The notes under the pieces: generated by a model | Database searches by the model: none | Seen by the model: the letters and a program-made list of their open reading frames with translations, nothing else | What the model was told of the DNA's origin: nothing | Program-made: the position numbers and the translations under genes | DNA from: Mucilaginibacter sp. SJ | GTDB taxonomy: Bacteria; Bacteroidota; Bacteroidia; Sphingobacteriales; Sphingobacteriaceae | DNA length: 64,000 nucleotides | Direction of reading: 5' to 3' | Assembly (NCBI RefSeq): GCF_028993635.1 | Contig: NZ_CP118631.1 | Coordinates: forward strand, 5,270,001-5,334,000 | In this document: one piece after another, positions 42,549-50,824 of the stretch | Numbering within the stretch: position 1 is the first letter of the stretch | Layout of the letters: every line of letters begins with the position of its first letter

Positions 42549-43310
42549 CTAAAAATCCAGCGGCCCTAACCTGCGCATATTCTTCATGATCAAATATTGC
42601 CTGTGCTTCAAATATTTGGTAGGATTGGTGGCCGACCATTTCAGCGGACTTGGAAAAATCACCGCAATAGCGGCAGCTTCCTGCCGGGTTAAATCGGAGG
42701 CCGGTTTGTGGAAATAAGCCTGCGAAGCGGCCTCAACACCGTAAATGCCATCGCCCATTTCAATCTCGTTCAGGTAAACCTCCATGATGCGTTTTTTGCT
42801 CCAAAACGTTTCTATCAATATGGTAAAATAAGCTTCGATGCCTTTACGGAGTATGGAACGGCCTTCCCAAAGGAAAACATTTTTGGCTACCTGCTGTGAT
42901 ATGGTACTGCCGCCAATCAGTTTTTTGCTGTGCGAGTTTTTTTCGATGGCTTTTTCGATAGCGTTAAAATCGAATCCGTGGTGCTCTAAAAAGGTCTGGT
43001 CTTCGGCAGCAACGGCGGCGCGTTTCATATTGTCGGAGATCTCGTCAAAATCTTTCCACTTTTTATCTATCTTCCATTCCTTACCTGCCGATTTACGCTG
43101 GAAGCCGCGCTCGATCATTAACCAGGTAAAAGGAGGATTTATAAAACGGTAACCAATTACACCCAAAAGACTTAAACCAAAAAACAGGATGAATATCAGT
43201 TTAAAAATCCTGAATATCAATTTAGGGACGCCATAAAACTTTGAATCCGATTTTGAATTCCGTTTGCCCGAATTTGATTTTTGGTTGTTTTTGCCGAAGA
43301 ATTTGAACAC
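42549..43310 (-). CDS. mtgA: Monofunctional peptidoglycan glycosyltransferase
   Basis: A GT51 enzyme that polymerises lipid II into glycan strands without a transpeptidase domain. It has one TM helix (about 32-54) then the GT51 motifs: AAEDQTFLEHHGFD (E103 as the predicted catalytic glutamate), GGSTISQQVAKNVFL (133-147), KRIMEVYLNEIEMGDGIYGVEAASQAYF and QEAAAIAVIFPSPLKWSATNP. The 253-residue length suits a monofunctional form. The N-terminal basic, Ser/Lys-rich 30 residues are presumably cytoplasmic. Confidence 0.93.
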   Translation of the reverse strand: MFKFFGKNNQKSNSGKRNSKSDSKFYGVPKLIFRIFKLIFILFFGLSLLGVIGYRFINPPFTWLMIERGFQRKSAGKEWKIDKKWKDFDEISDNMKRAAVAAEDQTFLEHHGFDFNAIEKAIEKNSHSKKLIGGSTISQQVAKNVFLWEGRSILRKGIEAYFTILIETFWSKKRIMEVYLNEIEMGDGIYGVEAASQAYFHKPASDLTRQEAAAIAVIFPSPLKWSATNPTKYLKHRQYLIMKNMRRLGPLDF

Positions 43311-43330
43311 TGTTATAAAATATTTCCTGA

Positions 43331-43370
43331 TAAAAGAAGAGGGTGCCTCGCTTTAGCAAAACACCCTCTA
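43331..43370 (-). terminator. Terminator after rplI
   Basis: On the minus strand AGAGGGTG pairs with CACCCTCT around a 16-base loop and is followed by TCTTTTAT. It lies about 57 bases after the rplI stop and ends the rpsF-rpsR-rplI transcript. A short block of degenerate AAATCCGAAATC words lies between the stop and the stem. Confidence 0.6.
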
Positions 43371-43426
43371 AAATTCTAAATTTTTTCCAGAAATCCGAAA
43401 TCGAAAATTCGAATTCCGAAATATAA

Positions 43427-43870
43427 TTACTCCGCTACTACTTCAAACGGAACCTGTACCTTAACTTCTTTGTGCAGGTTGATGTTGGCAACGTACTCAC
43501 CAACAAATTTTGGCTCCTGGTCAAAAGTGATACGACGACGGTCAACTTCAAAACCTTCTTTTTTCAATGCATCAGCAATTTGGATAGTGTTGATAGCACC
43601 GAATATTTTGCCAGTTTCGCCGGCTTTAGCACCAATGTTTAGTTTAACACCTTCTAAACGGGCAGCAATAGCATCAGCATCCTTACGGATTTTTTCTTGC
43701 TTAAATTGAGCTTGTTTAAGGTTTTCGGCTAAAACTTTACGTGCACTTTCAGTAGCTAATATGGCGTAGCCTTTTGGTAAAAGGTAGTTACGGCCATAAC
43801 CTGGTTTCACATTTACGATATCGTCTTTATCACCCAGGTTTTTTACATCTTGTTTTAAAATAACTTCCAT
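43427..43870 (-). CDS. rplI: 50S ribosomal protein L9
   Basis: L9 binds 23S rRNA near the L1 stalk base and has two domains joined by a long helix. The N-terminal signature MEVILKQDVKNLGDKDDIVNVKPGYGRNYLLPKGYAILATE (1-41) is complete, followed by the linker helix KVLAENLKQAQFKQEKIRKDADAIAARLEG and the C-terminal domain with GAKAGETGKIFGAINTIQIADALKKEG. The length of 147 residues is normal. It is the last gene of rpsF-rpsR-rplI, 15 bases after rpsR. Confidence 0.98.
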   Translation of the reverse strand: MEVILKQDVKNLGDKDDIVNVKPGYGRNYLLPKGYAILATESARKVLAENLKQAQFKQEKIRKDADAIAARLEGVKLNIGAKAGETGKIFGAINTIQIADALKKEGFEVDRRRITFDQEPKFVGEYVANINLHKEVKVQVPFEVVAE

Positions 43871-43885
43871 TTCTTAAATCTCCTA

Positions 43886-44149
43886 TTATTTTAATGAATC
43901 TGTAACGTAAGGTAATAAACCGATGTGGCGTGCGCGTTTAACAGCTTGTGCCACTTTACGCTGAAACTTTAATGAAGTACCGGTTAAACGACGTGGTAAT
44001 ACTTTACCCTGATCGTTAATGAACTTTAATAAAAAGTTTGCGTCTTTGTAATCAATATACTTGATACCATTCTTTTTGAAACGGCAGTATTTTTTGCGGT
44101 TATCCTCCACTTTTGGAGCGGTAACGTATTTAATTTGTTCGTTAGCCAT
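43886..44149 (-). CDS. rpsR: 30S ribosomal protein S18
   Basis: S18 sits on the platform of the small subunit with S6. The 87-residue protein carries KYCRFKKNGIKYIDYKDANFLLKFINDQGKVLPRRLTGTSLKFQRKVAQAVKRARHIGLLPYVTDSL, the full S18 core. The stretch KKYCRF shows one of the N-terminal cysteines retained. It overlaps the rpsF stop by one base and is translationally coupled to it. Confidence 0.98.
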   Translation of the reverse strand: MANEQIKYVTAPKVEDNRKKYCRFKKNGIKYIDYKDANFLLKFINDQGKVLPRRLTGTSLKFQRKVAQAVKRARHIGLLPYVTDSLK

Positions 44150-44517
44150 TAGTTTGCTGCCTCCTCTGCTTTAGCTGCTGGTTTTTTGTTAAAAGCACCG
44201 CTGCGTTTTTTGTCATTGTAAGCAATGGCATGTTTATCCAAAGCAATGGTCAGGAAACGCAAAACACGCTCATCGCGCCTTAACTCTATCTCCAATTTGT
44301 TAATTAATTCACCCGGAGCCTTAAATTCAGTTAAGTGATAGTACCCTGTAGTTTTCTTTTGGATTGGGTACGCTAATTTTCTCAAACCCCAATTATCCTC
44401 CTGGACAATTTCGGCTCCGCCATCAGTAAGAATTTTGCTGTATTTGGCATTTGCCTCTTTAGCAGTCTCTTCTGAAAGCAACGGGGTTAGAACGATCACG
44501 ATTTCGTACTGTTGCAT
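44149..44517 (-). CDS. rpsF: 30S ribosomal protein S6
   Basis: S6 forms a heterodimer with S18 on the platform of the 30S subunit. The sequence MQQYEIVIVLTPLLSEETAKEANAKYSKIL, EDNWGLRKLAYPIQKKTTGYYHLTEFKAPGELINKLEIELRRDERVLRFLTIAL is typical. A 20- to 25-residue Ala/Lys-rich tail follows, common in Bacteroidota S6. The length is 122 residues. A promoter with both Bacteroidota boxes is visible upstream. Confidence 0.98.
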   Translation of the reverse strand: MQQYEIVIVLTPLLSEETAKEANAKYSKILTDGGAEIVQEDNWGLRKLAYPIQKKTTGYYHLTEFKAPGELINKLEIELRRDERVLRFLTIALDKHAIAYNDKKRSGAFNKKPAAKAEEAAN

Positions 44518-44558
44518 TATACTTGATTTTTAATTATTTACCCGCTATAACGGGGCTG

Positions 44559-44589
44559 CAAATGTAGGGGTAATTATTGAAACAATCAA
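44559..44589 (-). promoter_or_regulatory. Bacteroidota-type promoter of rpsF-rpsR-rplI
   Basis: On the minus strand TTG (44587-44589) is followed after 20 bases by TACATTTG (44559-44566), matching TTG-N19/20-TAnnTTTG. The predicted start is about 35-40 bases upstream of the rpsF ATG. The leader contains a small hairpin (CCCG-ctataa-CGGG on the + strand, 44541-44554), a possible but unproven S6/S18 feedback site. Confidence 0.7.
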
Positions 44590-44665
44590 ATGTTTTTAGA
44601 GGAAATGCTACATGTATAACAGCAAATTAGCGCGGTGGTGCTATATTAACAGCCAAATTAATATT

Positions 44666-45285
44666 ATGAAAAAGAACCTGCTCCTTTTTATCGCATTTTT
44701 TTAACAACAACCAGTGCAATAAAAGCACAAACAATAGGGCCCGCGCAGCAACGCCTGCTTGATTCGCTTTGTAAAGAACTGTCCAAAATTGATGTGGCAA
44801 AGATATCTACCAAACAGGCTGCCAATGATGCCTTTGAAAAGTGTTTTGAAAACCATGCCGACTTGCTGATGGATGTAGCCAAAGAGCAGAATGTTGATGT
44901 AACCGATGAGCCGGCAATGAGTAAAGTAGGCGTTGAGATCGGTAAAAACCTGATGAAGCAAAAATGCGGATCTTTTATGCAACTGGCCATGAAAATGGGA
45001 AAGGATGACGATGTTGAGGATACCGGTGCGCAGGTTACTACCGGCGTATTTAAACGGATTGATACAAAAGGATTTAATTATATTGTTATAACAGATAAGG
45101 CGGCGGCCGAAAAATCATTTATTTGGCTCAGGCAGTTTCCCGGGGCGGAGAAATTTATAGATGCCTCACCGGCTAAACTTGCCGGTGAAAAACTGCAGAT
45201 AACCTGGAAGGATATGGAAGTGTATCTGCCGCAGGCAAAAGGGTATTATACCGTAAAGGAAATAGTATCGATAGATATTCTGTAA
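44666..45285 (+). pseudogene. Secreted protein of unknown function, frameshift in the signal peptide
   Basis: From the ATG at 44666 the reading is MKKNLLLFIAFF, then a stop appears at 44702-44704 after a run of seven T's (44696-44702). Adding one T restores a complete signal peptide, MKKNLLLFIAFFLTTTSAIKAQ, joined to an open frame that runs to 45285 (about 206 residues). The mature part has DAFEKCFENHADLLMDVAKEQ, KQKCGSFMQLAMKMGK and a C-terminal beta-rich region; I do not recognise the family. Without the shift the only in-frame start is a GTG at 44794, which would lack a signal. The T run may be a real frameshift, a slippage site or a sequencing error. Confidence 0.75.
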
Positions 45286-45371
45286 ACAAGGAAGAGGTTG
45301 TGTTGATAAAAACAATATTTTTCCTAAAACTTATGGCATAGCTTATGGTTTTACTTAAAAACTCATAAGCT

Positions 45372-45608
45372 ATGCAACCCGCAACTATTCAAGCCGAAAA
45401 AGGAACAAGCAATCCGCTTACTTTCGATGAGATCTTAATGTATGGCGGAGGGGATGATCCCCTTGAAGGCGACTGGGACGACCAGGAAGATGAAGATTTT
45501 GATGATATCCTTGAGGATAAAGAAGATCTGCATGAAATACAGGTTGATGGCAGTATCGGTGAGCCCGATCCCGAAGATGATGACCATTTACCTGATGATG
45601 ATATTTAA
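45372..45608 (+). CDS. Small acidic protein of unknown function
   Basis: A 78-residue, very acidic protein with about 40 percent Asp and Glu in its second half (DDQEDEDFDDILEDKEDLHE and DPEDDDHLPDDD). It has no membrane segment, no signal and no domain I recognise. The start MQPATIQAEKGTSNPLTFDEIL looks natural. The nearest similar thing in the window is the unrelated-looking acidic protein at 49384. Low complexity leaves some doubt, but codon use and length favour a real gene. Confidence 0.6.
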   Translation: MQPATIQAEKGTSNPLTFDEILMYGGGDDPLEGDWDDQEDEDFDDILEDKEDLHEIQVDGSIGEPDPEDDDHLPDDDI

Positions 45609-46007
45609 TATATTATGTGCTAAGTCTTGTTTGCTTGACTGCGACATGTCAGGGACTTTTTTGCTTATTCCTGTTGTTTCCCGTTGTTGCCTTAAAAGGC
45701 AATCAGAGCAGCTTGTTTCCAAGCTGAGTTAAATCAAAATTGCCTGACAATCACAACGCAGGCTCTTTTGTGTTGGATTTTTTCTCCATGATTTAATTTT
45801 TTTCGATCTGAATCTTATGAAGTTAAACAGATGGTTAAATTTAATTTGCAGTTAAAATGCGAATAATCTAATTTATTTGCTACATTACAATTGTTTTTGT
45901 ATTGACAATAGTATTATTAATGCGATTTTAATAAAAAAATAATATTATTTTTAATAAATTATCATTTTTCGTTATTTGAAATTAATCGTTAGCCAAAACT
46001 GTCTGTT
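45609..46007. other. 399-base intergenic region before the Wzi-like gene
   Basis: No gene is seen. Near 45640-45665 a short imperfect palindrome (ctgcgacatgtcag) precedes a T6 run, a weak terminator candidate for the acidic-protein gene. From about 45840 to 45990 the sequence is very AT-rich (for example taataaaaaaataatatt), the likely promoter region of the Wzi-like gene; I could not place a confident TAnnTTTG box. Confidence 0.5.
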
Positions 46008-47462
46008 ATGAAAAAATTAGTCGTCTTTTTGCCGATATTATTATCTTTTTTTTTAGCAAAAGCACAAAATCAGGATGTGCATATTAGCCTGGAGGCCCAG
46101 GGCATTGCCACTACCAATAATGCGGTGCCATTTTGGTTAAGGGCAAATCAGTTTGGCAGTGTTCCTTTATCGGGAGGTTCGGGAAGCCTGATCGGGAAAA
46201 TTCGGAAAGATTATGACACAACAAAAACCTATGGATGGGGATTTTCCTTTGAGGGGCGCGGCAATGTTGGCAATACCACCCGGTTTACATTGATTGAAGG
46301 TTTTGTAAAAGCCCACGCGGGTGTTTTTGAATTACGTGCAGGCAGATCAAAAGATATTGTAGGTTTGGCCGATTCTACCCTTTCTTCAGGGTCATTTTCA
46401 GTTTCGGGCAATGCGCTGGGTGTACCCAAAATATCAATAGGCGTACCGCAGTATTATAGTATACCTATTTTAGGTAAGCTAATTGCCATTAAAGCTAACC
46501 TTGCAATAGGTTATATTGGCAATGTTGATATATCTTACAGGCACGCCCAGACCAACAATTCAAAAGCGTATTATCTTGAAAACTGGTTATATACCCGTAT
46601 AGGTATGCCTGACTGGCGTTTTAAGCTGCAACTGGGTTTCAATCATGAAGCGCTATGGGGCGATGAAAAGGACATTTTTCCCAATTACCGCTTAACCGGG
46701 TCAGAAACGTTGTGGCATGTATTAATAGGTCAGGTTTATCATCATTCAAAAGTCGGCAATCATTTAGGCTCATTAGATGTGGGTGCCGAATATCGGTTTG
46801 ATGGTGTTAATGTTTTGCTTTATCGTCAAAACTTATATGATAAAGGGGCACTTTCATCGCTTGCAAACATTGCCGATGGGTTAAATGGCTTAAGTATAAC
46901 CAACACCAGGCCTGGTAACGGGAATTTTTATTGGAAAAAAATGGTTTTCGAGGTGCTTTATACGGCTAACCAGGCGGGTGCTCTTGATGCTAAACGAACA
47001 AATTCGGGATATGAAAATTATTACAATAATTATGAATATGCGCAGGGCTGGTCATATAAAGCTGTAGGTCTCGGTTCGCCATTTATTACAACCCGGCAGG
47101 AAGGCCGGGATAATCTACCATCTGCCCCAAACGAATATTTTATCAATAACAGGGTTACGGTGTTTCACGCTGCATCACAGCTTTATATATATAAATGGTT
47201 TTATACGGCTAAACTGTCGTATTCAATAAATAAGGGTAACTACAGCACAGGTAACAATAGCTTTATGGGCTCGGGAGGGGATGTTATAACCCCGGGTTTA
47301 TACGGGGTGTTTAAACAGGTTAACCAGTTTTCCGCTTATCTTGAGGGTATCAGGCCGCTCAATAAGGGCTACAACATAGGTTATAATATAGGTTATGACA
47401 GGGGCGGATTATTGTACAATTCCTTTGGTGTTATCCTGAAAGTTTCAAAAACCTTTTTGTAA
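46008..47462 (+). CDS. Wzi-family capsule assembly outer-membrane protein
   Basis: A signal peptide (MKKLVVFLPILLSFFLAKAQ) is followed by a long beta-barrel pattern. The N-terminal part, EAQGIATTNNAVPFWLRANQFGSVPLSGGSGSLIGKI, is the recognisable start of the Capsule_assembly_Wzi family, and the middle GVFELRAGRSKDIVGLADSTLSSGSFSVSGNALGVPKISIGVPQYY fits it. Wzi proteins are lectin-like barrels that tether capsule in Gammaproteobacteria; in Bacteroidota their role is less clear. The length of 484 residues is typical. No capsule genes are adjacent. Confidence 0.85.
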   Translation: MKKLVVFLPILLSFFLAKAQNQDVHISLEAQGIATTNNAVPFWLRANQFGSVPLSGGSGSLIGKIRKDYDTTKTYGWGFSFEGRGNVGNTTRFTLIEGFVKAHAGVFELRAGRSKDIVGLADSTLSSGSFSVSGNALGVPKISIGVPQYYSIPILGKLIAIKANLAIGYIGNVDISYRHAQTNNSKAYYLENWLYTRIGMPDWRFKLQLGFNHEALWGDEKDIFPNYRLTGSETLWHVLIGQVYHHSKVGNHLGSLDVGAEYRFDGVNVLLYRQNLYDKGALSSLANIADGLNGLSITNTRPGNGNFYWKKMVFEVLYTANQAGALDAKRTNSGYENYYNNYEYAQGWSYKAVGLGSPFITTRQEGRDNLPSAPNEYFINNRVTVFHAASQLYIYKWFYTAKLSYSINKGNYSTGNNSFMGSGGDVITPGLYGVFKQVNQFSAYLEGIRPLNKGYNIGYNIGYDRGGLLYNSFGVILKVSKTFL

Positions 47463-47532
47463 TATGCCCATGTGTAAAATTTTAGCAAAACCACTCTTTC
47501 ACCAAATCTAATTTCTCACTACCTTAGCACTT

Positions 47533-49320
47533 GTGGATAATTTCATTGTTTCGGCCCGTAAGTATCGCCCGGCTACTTTTGAAACCGTTGTTGGTCAGCA
47601 ACATATAACCAATACGCTCAAAAACGCTATAAAAAATAACCAGCTGGCACAGGCATTTTTGTTCTGTGGTCCGCGTGGTGTGGGCAAAACTACGTGCGCA
47701 CGGATCCTGGCAAAAACCATTAACTGTAACAACTTACAACCCAATGGCGAAGCTTGCGGTGAATGTGCTTCATGCAAGGCCTTTGAAAATGGAAATTCTT
47801 TTAATGTTCATGAGCTTGACGCTGCTTCAAATAACTCTGTTGATGATATCCGCAGTTTGATTGAGCAGGTGCGGATCCCGCCGCAGGCGGCACGTTACAA
47901 GGTTTATATTATTGATGAGGTGCATATGTTATCGCAGGCGGCATTCAACGCTTTCCTGAAAACATTGGAGGAGCCGCCCCATTATGCCATATTTATATTA
48001 GCTACTACCGAAAAGCACAAGATTCTGCCAACCATACTTTCACGCTGCCAGATCTTTGATTTTAACCGTATCAAGGTTGAGGATATGGCCAATCATCTGG
48101 CATCAATTGCCGGCAAGGAAAGCATAGGTTATGAACCCGACGGCCTGCATATCATAGCCCAGAAAGCTGATGGCGGTTTGCGCGACGCACTTTCGATGTT
48201 TGATCAGATCGTGAGTTTTTCGGGAGGGAAGGTAACTTATCGCTCGGTTATTGATAACCTGAACATACTTGATTACGATTATTATTTTAATATAACCGAA
48301 AGCCTGCTTAAAGAAGACACTGCCAAAGTATTATTATTTTTTGACGAGATCCTTTCACGGGGGTTTGATGGCGCGCATTTTATAGCCGGGCTATCCGAAC
48401 ATTTCCGAAACCTGTTGGTAGGCAAGGATCAATCGACATTAAAATTGCTTGAGGTGAGTGAAGGCATTAAAACAAAATACCTGCAGCAATCGCAGCAGGC
48501 TTCAGTATCGTTTTTGCTCTCGGCCATGAATATTGCCAACCAGTGCGATATTAGTTATAAGCTCAGCAAAAATCAACGGTTGCAGGTTGAGCTGGCACTA
48601 CTCAAGATGTGCCATTTGCCATCGGTATTTAATCTGGCAACCACGCCACTCACCATAACTTCCGCAACCGACGGGGGATTAAAAAAAAAACCTGATACCT
48701 CAGCAGTAGCACCTGTTAACGGAGCACAGGCAAGCCCCGTTGTATCTGTAGTGAGTGAAGCTGCACCTGTATACAACGCCCCTCCAAAAGAGGTTATAAT
48801 GCCATCTGTACCGGTAAAAGAAATATCTCCGGCCGAAAAGCCAAAGGTTATGATGCCTTTACGAAGTACGCTTACACCTTCATTAACCGGCGAGGTAAAA
48901 ACGCAGGAGCAACTACTTGAAGAAGAAGACCCGTATTTAAAAGGCGAGGATAAAGAGGATTTTACTATGGATGCCTTTTTACAATGCTGGAGCGATTTTG
49001 CAGCATACGCAAAAAAGGAGGGCAAAAAAAACCTGGTAACTATTTTTACATCTAATGCGCCGCGCATGCTAAAACCTTACGTTTTTGAGGTAATAGTAGG
49101 TAACATGGTGCAGGAAAACATTTTCAGGGATGAAAAACCTGTTATGTTGAATTACCTGCGCAGTACACTTAAAAATTTTACTATCGAGGTAAATGCCCGG
49201 GTTGACGAACAAAAGGTAGTACGTAAGCCTTACACCGCGCCCGAAAAGTTTCAGCATATGGCAGCTCGCAACCCGCAGTTGCTGGAGTTAAAGAGCCGGT
49301 TTAATCTTGATTTTGATTAA
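47533..49320 (+). CDS. dnaX: DNA polymerase III subunits gamma/tau
   Basis: The clamp-loader ATPase. Visible motifs: Walker A GPRGVGKTT (46-54), the zinc site C65, C75, C78 and C81 (NCNNLQPNGEACGECASC), Walker B IIDEVH (126-131) and the sensor SRC (170-172). The 595-residue length includes a Pro/Lys/Val-rich linker (about 375-470) and a C-terminal tau-like part (FLQCWSDFAAYAKKEGKKNL). The start is a GTG at 47533, the only start that gives the canonical MDNFIVSARKYRPATFETVVGQ. A TACCTTAG element just before is a degenerate -7-like box. Confidence 0.94.
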   Translation: MDNFIVSARKYRPATFETVVGQQHITNTLKNAIKNNQLAQAFLFCGPRGVGKTTCARILAKTINCNNLQPNGEACGECASCKAFENGNSFNVHELDAASNNSVDDIRSLIEQVRIPPQAARYKVYIIDEVHMLSQAAFNAFLKTLEEPPHYAIFILATTEKHKILPTILSRCQIFDFNRIKVEDMANHLASIAGKESIGYEPDGLHIIAQKADGGLRDALSMFDQIVSFSGGKVTYRSVIDNLNILDYDYYFNITESLLKEDTAKVLLFFDEILSRGFDGAHFIAGLSEHFRNLLVGKDQSTLKLLEVSEGIKTKYLQQSQQASVSFLLSAMNIANQCDISYKLSKNQRLQVELALLKMCHLPSVFNLATTPLTITSATDGGLKKKPDTSAVAPVNGAQASPVVSVVSEAAPVYNAPPKEVIMPSVPVKEISPAEKPKVMMPLRSTLTPSLTGEVKTQEQLLEEEDPYLKGEDKEDFTMDAFLQCWSDFAAYAKKEGKKNLVTIFTSNAPRMLKPYVFEVIVGNMVQENIFRDEKPVMLNYLRSTLKNFTIEVNARVDEQKVVRKPYTAPEKFQHMAARNPQLLELKSRFNLDFD

Positions 49321-49383
49321 CTCCGCGTTTTGAATGCCGAGCTGTAAACTTAATTAAAAATCCACAACTCAGCAGTTAATAAA

Positions 49384-49818
49384 TTATCTCAGCGGTTCCC
49401 TGTCATTTTTGGGGTATCCTTCTTCGTCAAGGTCATCCCGGTCATCTTCGGGAGTATGAGAAAGAGCTGCATCAACCGGATCAATCTCAACGCTTTCTCC
49501 GTTGTCAATGTGCATTCCCAATTCATCTACATCGGTTTCAAGCGAACGGTCTTCATCAAACTCGCCGTCTACATCGTAAGGGTTTGCCTCATCATAGGTA
49601 GAGTTAAAATCCCCGCCGTTTTTTGCGGTAGTATGATACGGATCGGGATGGTCATAATCCGGGTCGTCACTTTTAACATCGTACTCGTAGCTATTATCGT
49701 CCGGGTTATAACTAAGGTCTTCCTTATCAAGGGTTTCGCCCAGTTCATCTTTCAGGGTTTCGTCGCGATCAGGCAGATCATCATTGAAACCTGCATCGTC
49801 TATTTGATCGTTGTTCAT
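49384..49818 (-). CDS. Acidic low-complexity protein of unknown function
   Basis: A 144-residue protein that is extremely acidic (NNDQIDDAGFNDDLPDRDET, PDDNSYEYDVKSDDPDYDHP) and rich in Asp, Tyr, Pro and Asn, with no signal or membrane segment. It lies between dnaX and an outer-membrane protein, convergent with dnaX. It is most likely a real intrinsically disordered protein of unknown role, because the opposite-strand frame through the same region looks like a mirror image rather than a real protein. Confidence 0.6.
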   Translation of the reverse strand: MNNDQIDDAGFNDDLPDRDETLKDELGETLDKEDLSYNPDDNSYEYDVKSDDPDYDHPDPYHTTAKNGGDFNSTYDEANPYDVDGEFDEDRSLETDVDELGMHIDNGESVEIDPVDAALSHTPEDDRDDLDEEGYPKNDREPLR

Positions 49819-49901
49819 AGGTTTGTGCTTTTATTATATAAATATACGCAGTAAAAATCCTGCCAAAAAGCAAATCAACCAAAAAAAGATTTAACCTAAG
49901 C

Positions 49902-50612
49902 TTAATAATGGATCTGTTTCCGGTAAGATGTAACACCGCCAATGGCAAATTTAAAACCTAAAGTAACCTGCGAATATGCGTCATTATGCGCACCGGCAAC
50001 GTAGGCGTCAAGATTATCGCCCATAATAAAGTTATACTGGTACCCCAGGTCAATTTTAACTGCAGGCTGGTTGTAACTGTTAAACAGCTTAAACTCATAA
50101 CCCAGCCTTAGCGGTATAAATATTTCATTTGTTTTAGGTTCGTAGGGCAATACCCGATTCTGCTCCAATAAAAGCACATCATCCGTTCTGTATACGACAT
50201 TATTATTAATGTATCCTAATCCCGACGACAGGTAAAGGTTTTTGAAAGCATTGGCTATAGTACTTCTCGAGTAGTCAATTAATTCGCCGGCTTGTACCTG
50301 CACCCTGAAAGAGTAAGCGCTGAAATGGTTTTCAAATTGCCTTTGTGTGCTTGTAGCAGGCGAACCGCCTTTTAAACGGCCTACCTCCACGTTTAATACA
50401 TAATTTACAAACGGGCTTTGATTATAAGTAAAGTTAAGATTTATAGAAGGTGTTGTTTTTAAGGTTTGCACATCGGTTGAACTGGCCTGGTTGATACCTG
50501 CGGCAAAGCCAACGTCATATTGCGCATAATCAAAGCCTATTTGGGCTTTGGCAAAAAACGATACAGAACACAACAGGATTATAATGGAGGTTTTTAGTAT
50601 GGATTTTATCAT
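49902..50612 (-). CDS. Secreted outer-membrane beta-barrel protein
   Basis: A 236-residue protein. The signal peptide is MIKSILKTSIIILLCSVSFFAKAQ. The mature part begins IGFDYAQYDVGFAAGINQAS and alternates hydrophobic and polar residues in strands (for example SINLNFTYNQSPFVNYVLNVEVG, FIPLRLGYEFKLFNSYN and VKIDLGYQYNFIMGDNL). It ends YRKQIHY with a terminal aromatic residue, as expected for an outer-membrane barrel of about 10-12 strands. I cannot name it. Confidence 0.7.
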   Translation of the reverse strand: MIKSILKTSIIILLCSVSFFAKAQIGFDYAQYDVGFAAGINQASSTDVQTLKTTPSINLNFTYNQSPFVNYVLNVEVGRLKGGSPATSTQRQFENHFSAYSFRVQVQAGELIDYSRSTIANAFKNLYLSSGLGYINNNVVYRTDDVLLLEQNRVLPYEPKTNEIFIPLRLGYEFKLFNSYNQPAVKIDLGYQYNFIMGDNLDAYVAGAHNDAYSQVTLGFKFAIGGVTSYRKQIHY

Positions 50613-50785
50613 AAATAAACGGTAGCACCTGTTTAAAAGGAGCTTGTTTTATGGTAAGCGTTTTATTTTATAAAAATAGCACCAAAGTTTATAAAAACAA
50701 CAATGCCGGCGCTAATAATTGTCATTATAACGAAATCAATAACTTTTCATTGCATTATTTGATAAAATTGATAAAGTCAATTTTA

Positions 50786-50793
50786 TATATTTG
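50786..50793 (+). promoter_or_regulatory. TAnnTTTG -7 box upstream of icd
   Basis: TATATTTG lies 31 bases before the icd ATG at 50825. A TTG is found 15 bases further upstream, shorter than the usual 19-20, so only the -7 element is convincing. Confidence 0.45.
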
Positions 50794-50824
50794 GGCCGTT
50801 TGTATAACAAAAACCACATCAGGC

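Noticed and set aside
44541..44554. Hairpin in the rpsF leader as an S6:S18 regulatory motif
   Set aside because: The stem is only 4 bp, and I could not recognise the conserved binding sequence.
49456..49854. Opposite-strand frame across the acidic protein gene
   Set aside because: Its Ile/Val-rich composition is what the complement of Asp/Glu codons gives; it is a shadow of the minus-strand gene.
50651..50824. 58-codon extension of icd
   Set aside because: It has no homology and runs through the promoter region; MSKIKVENPVVELDGDE is the natural start.
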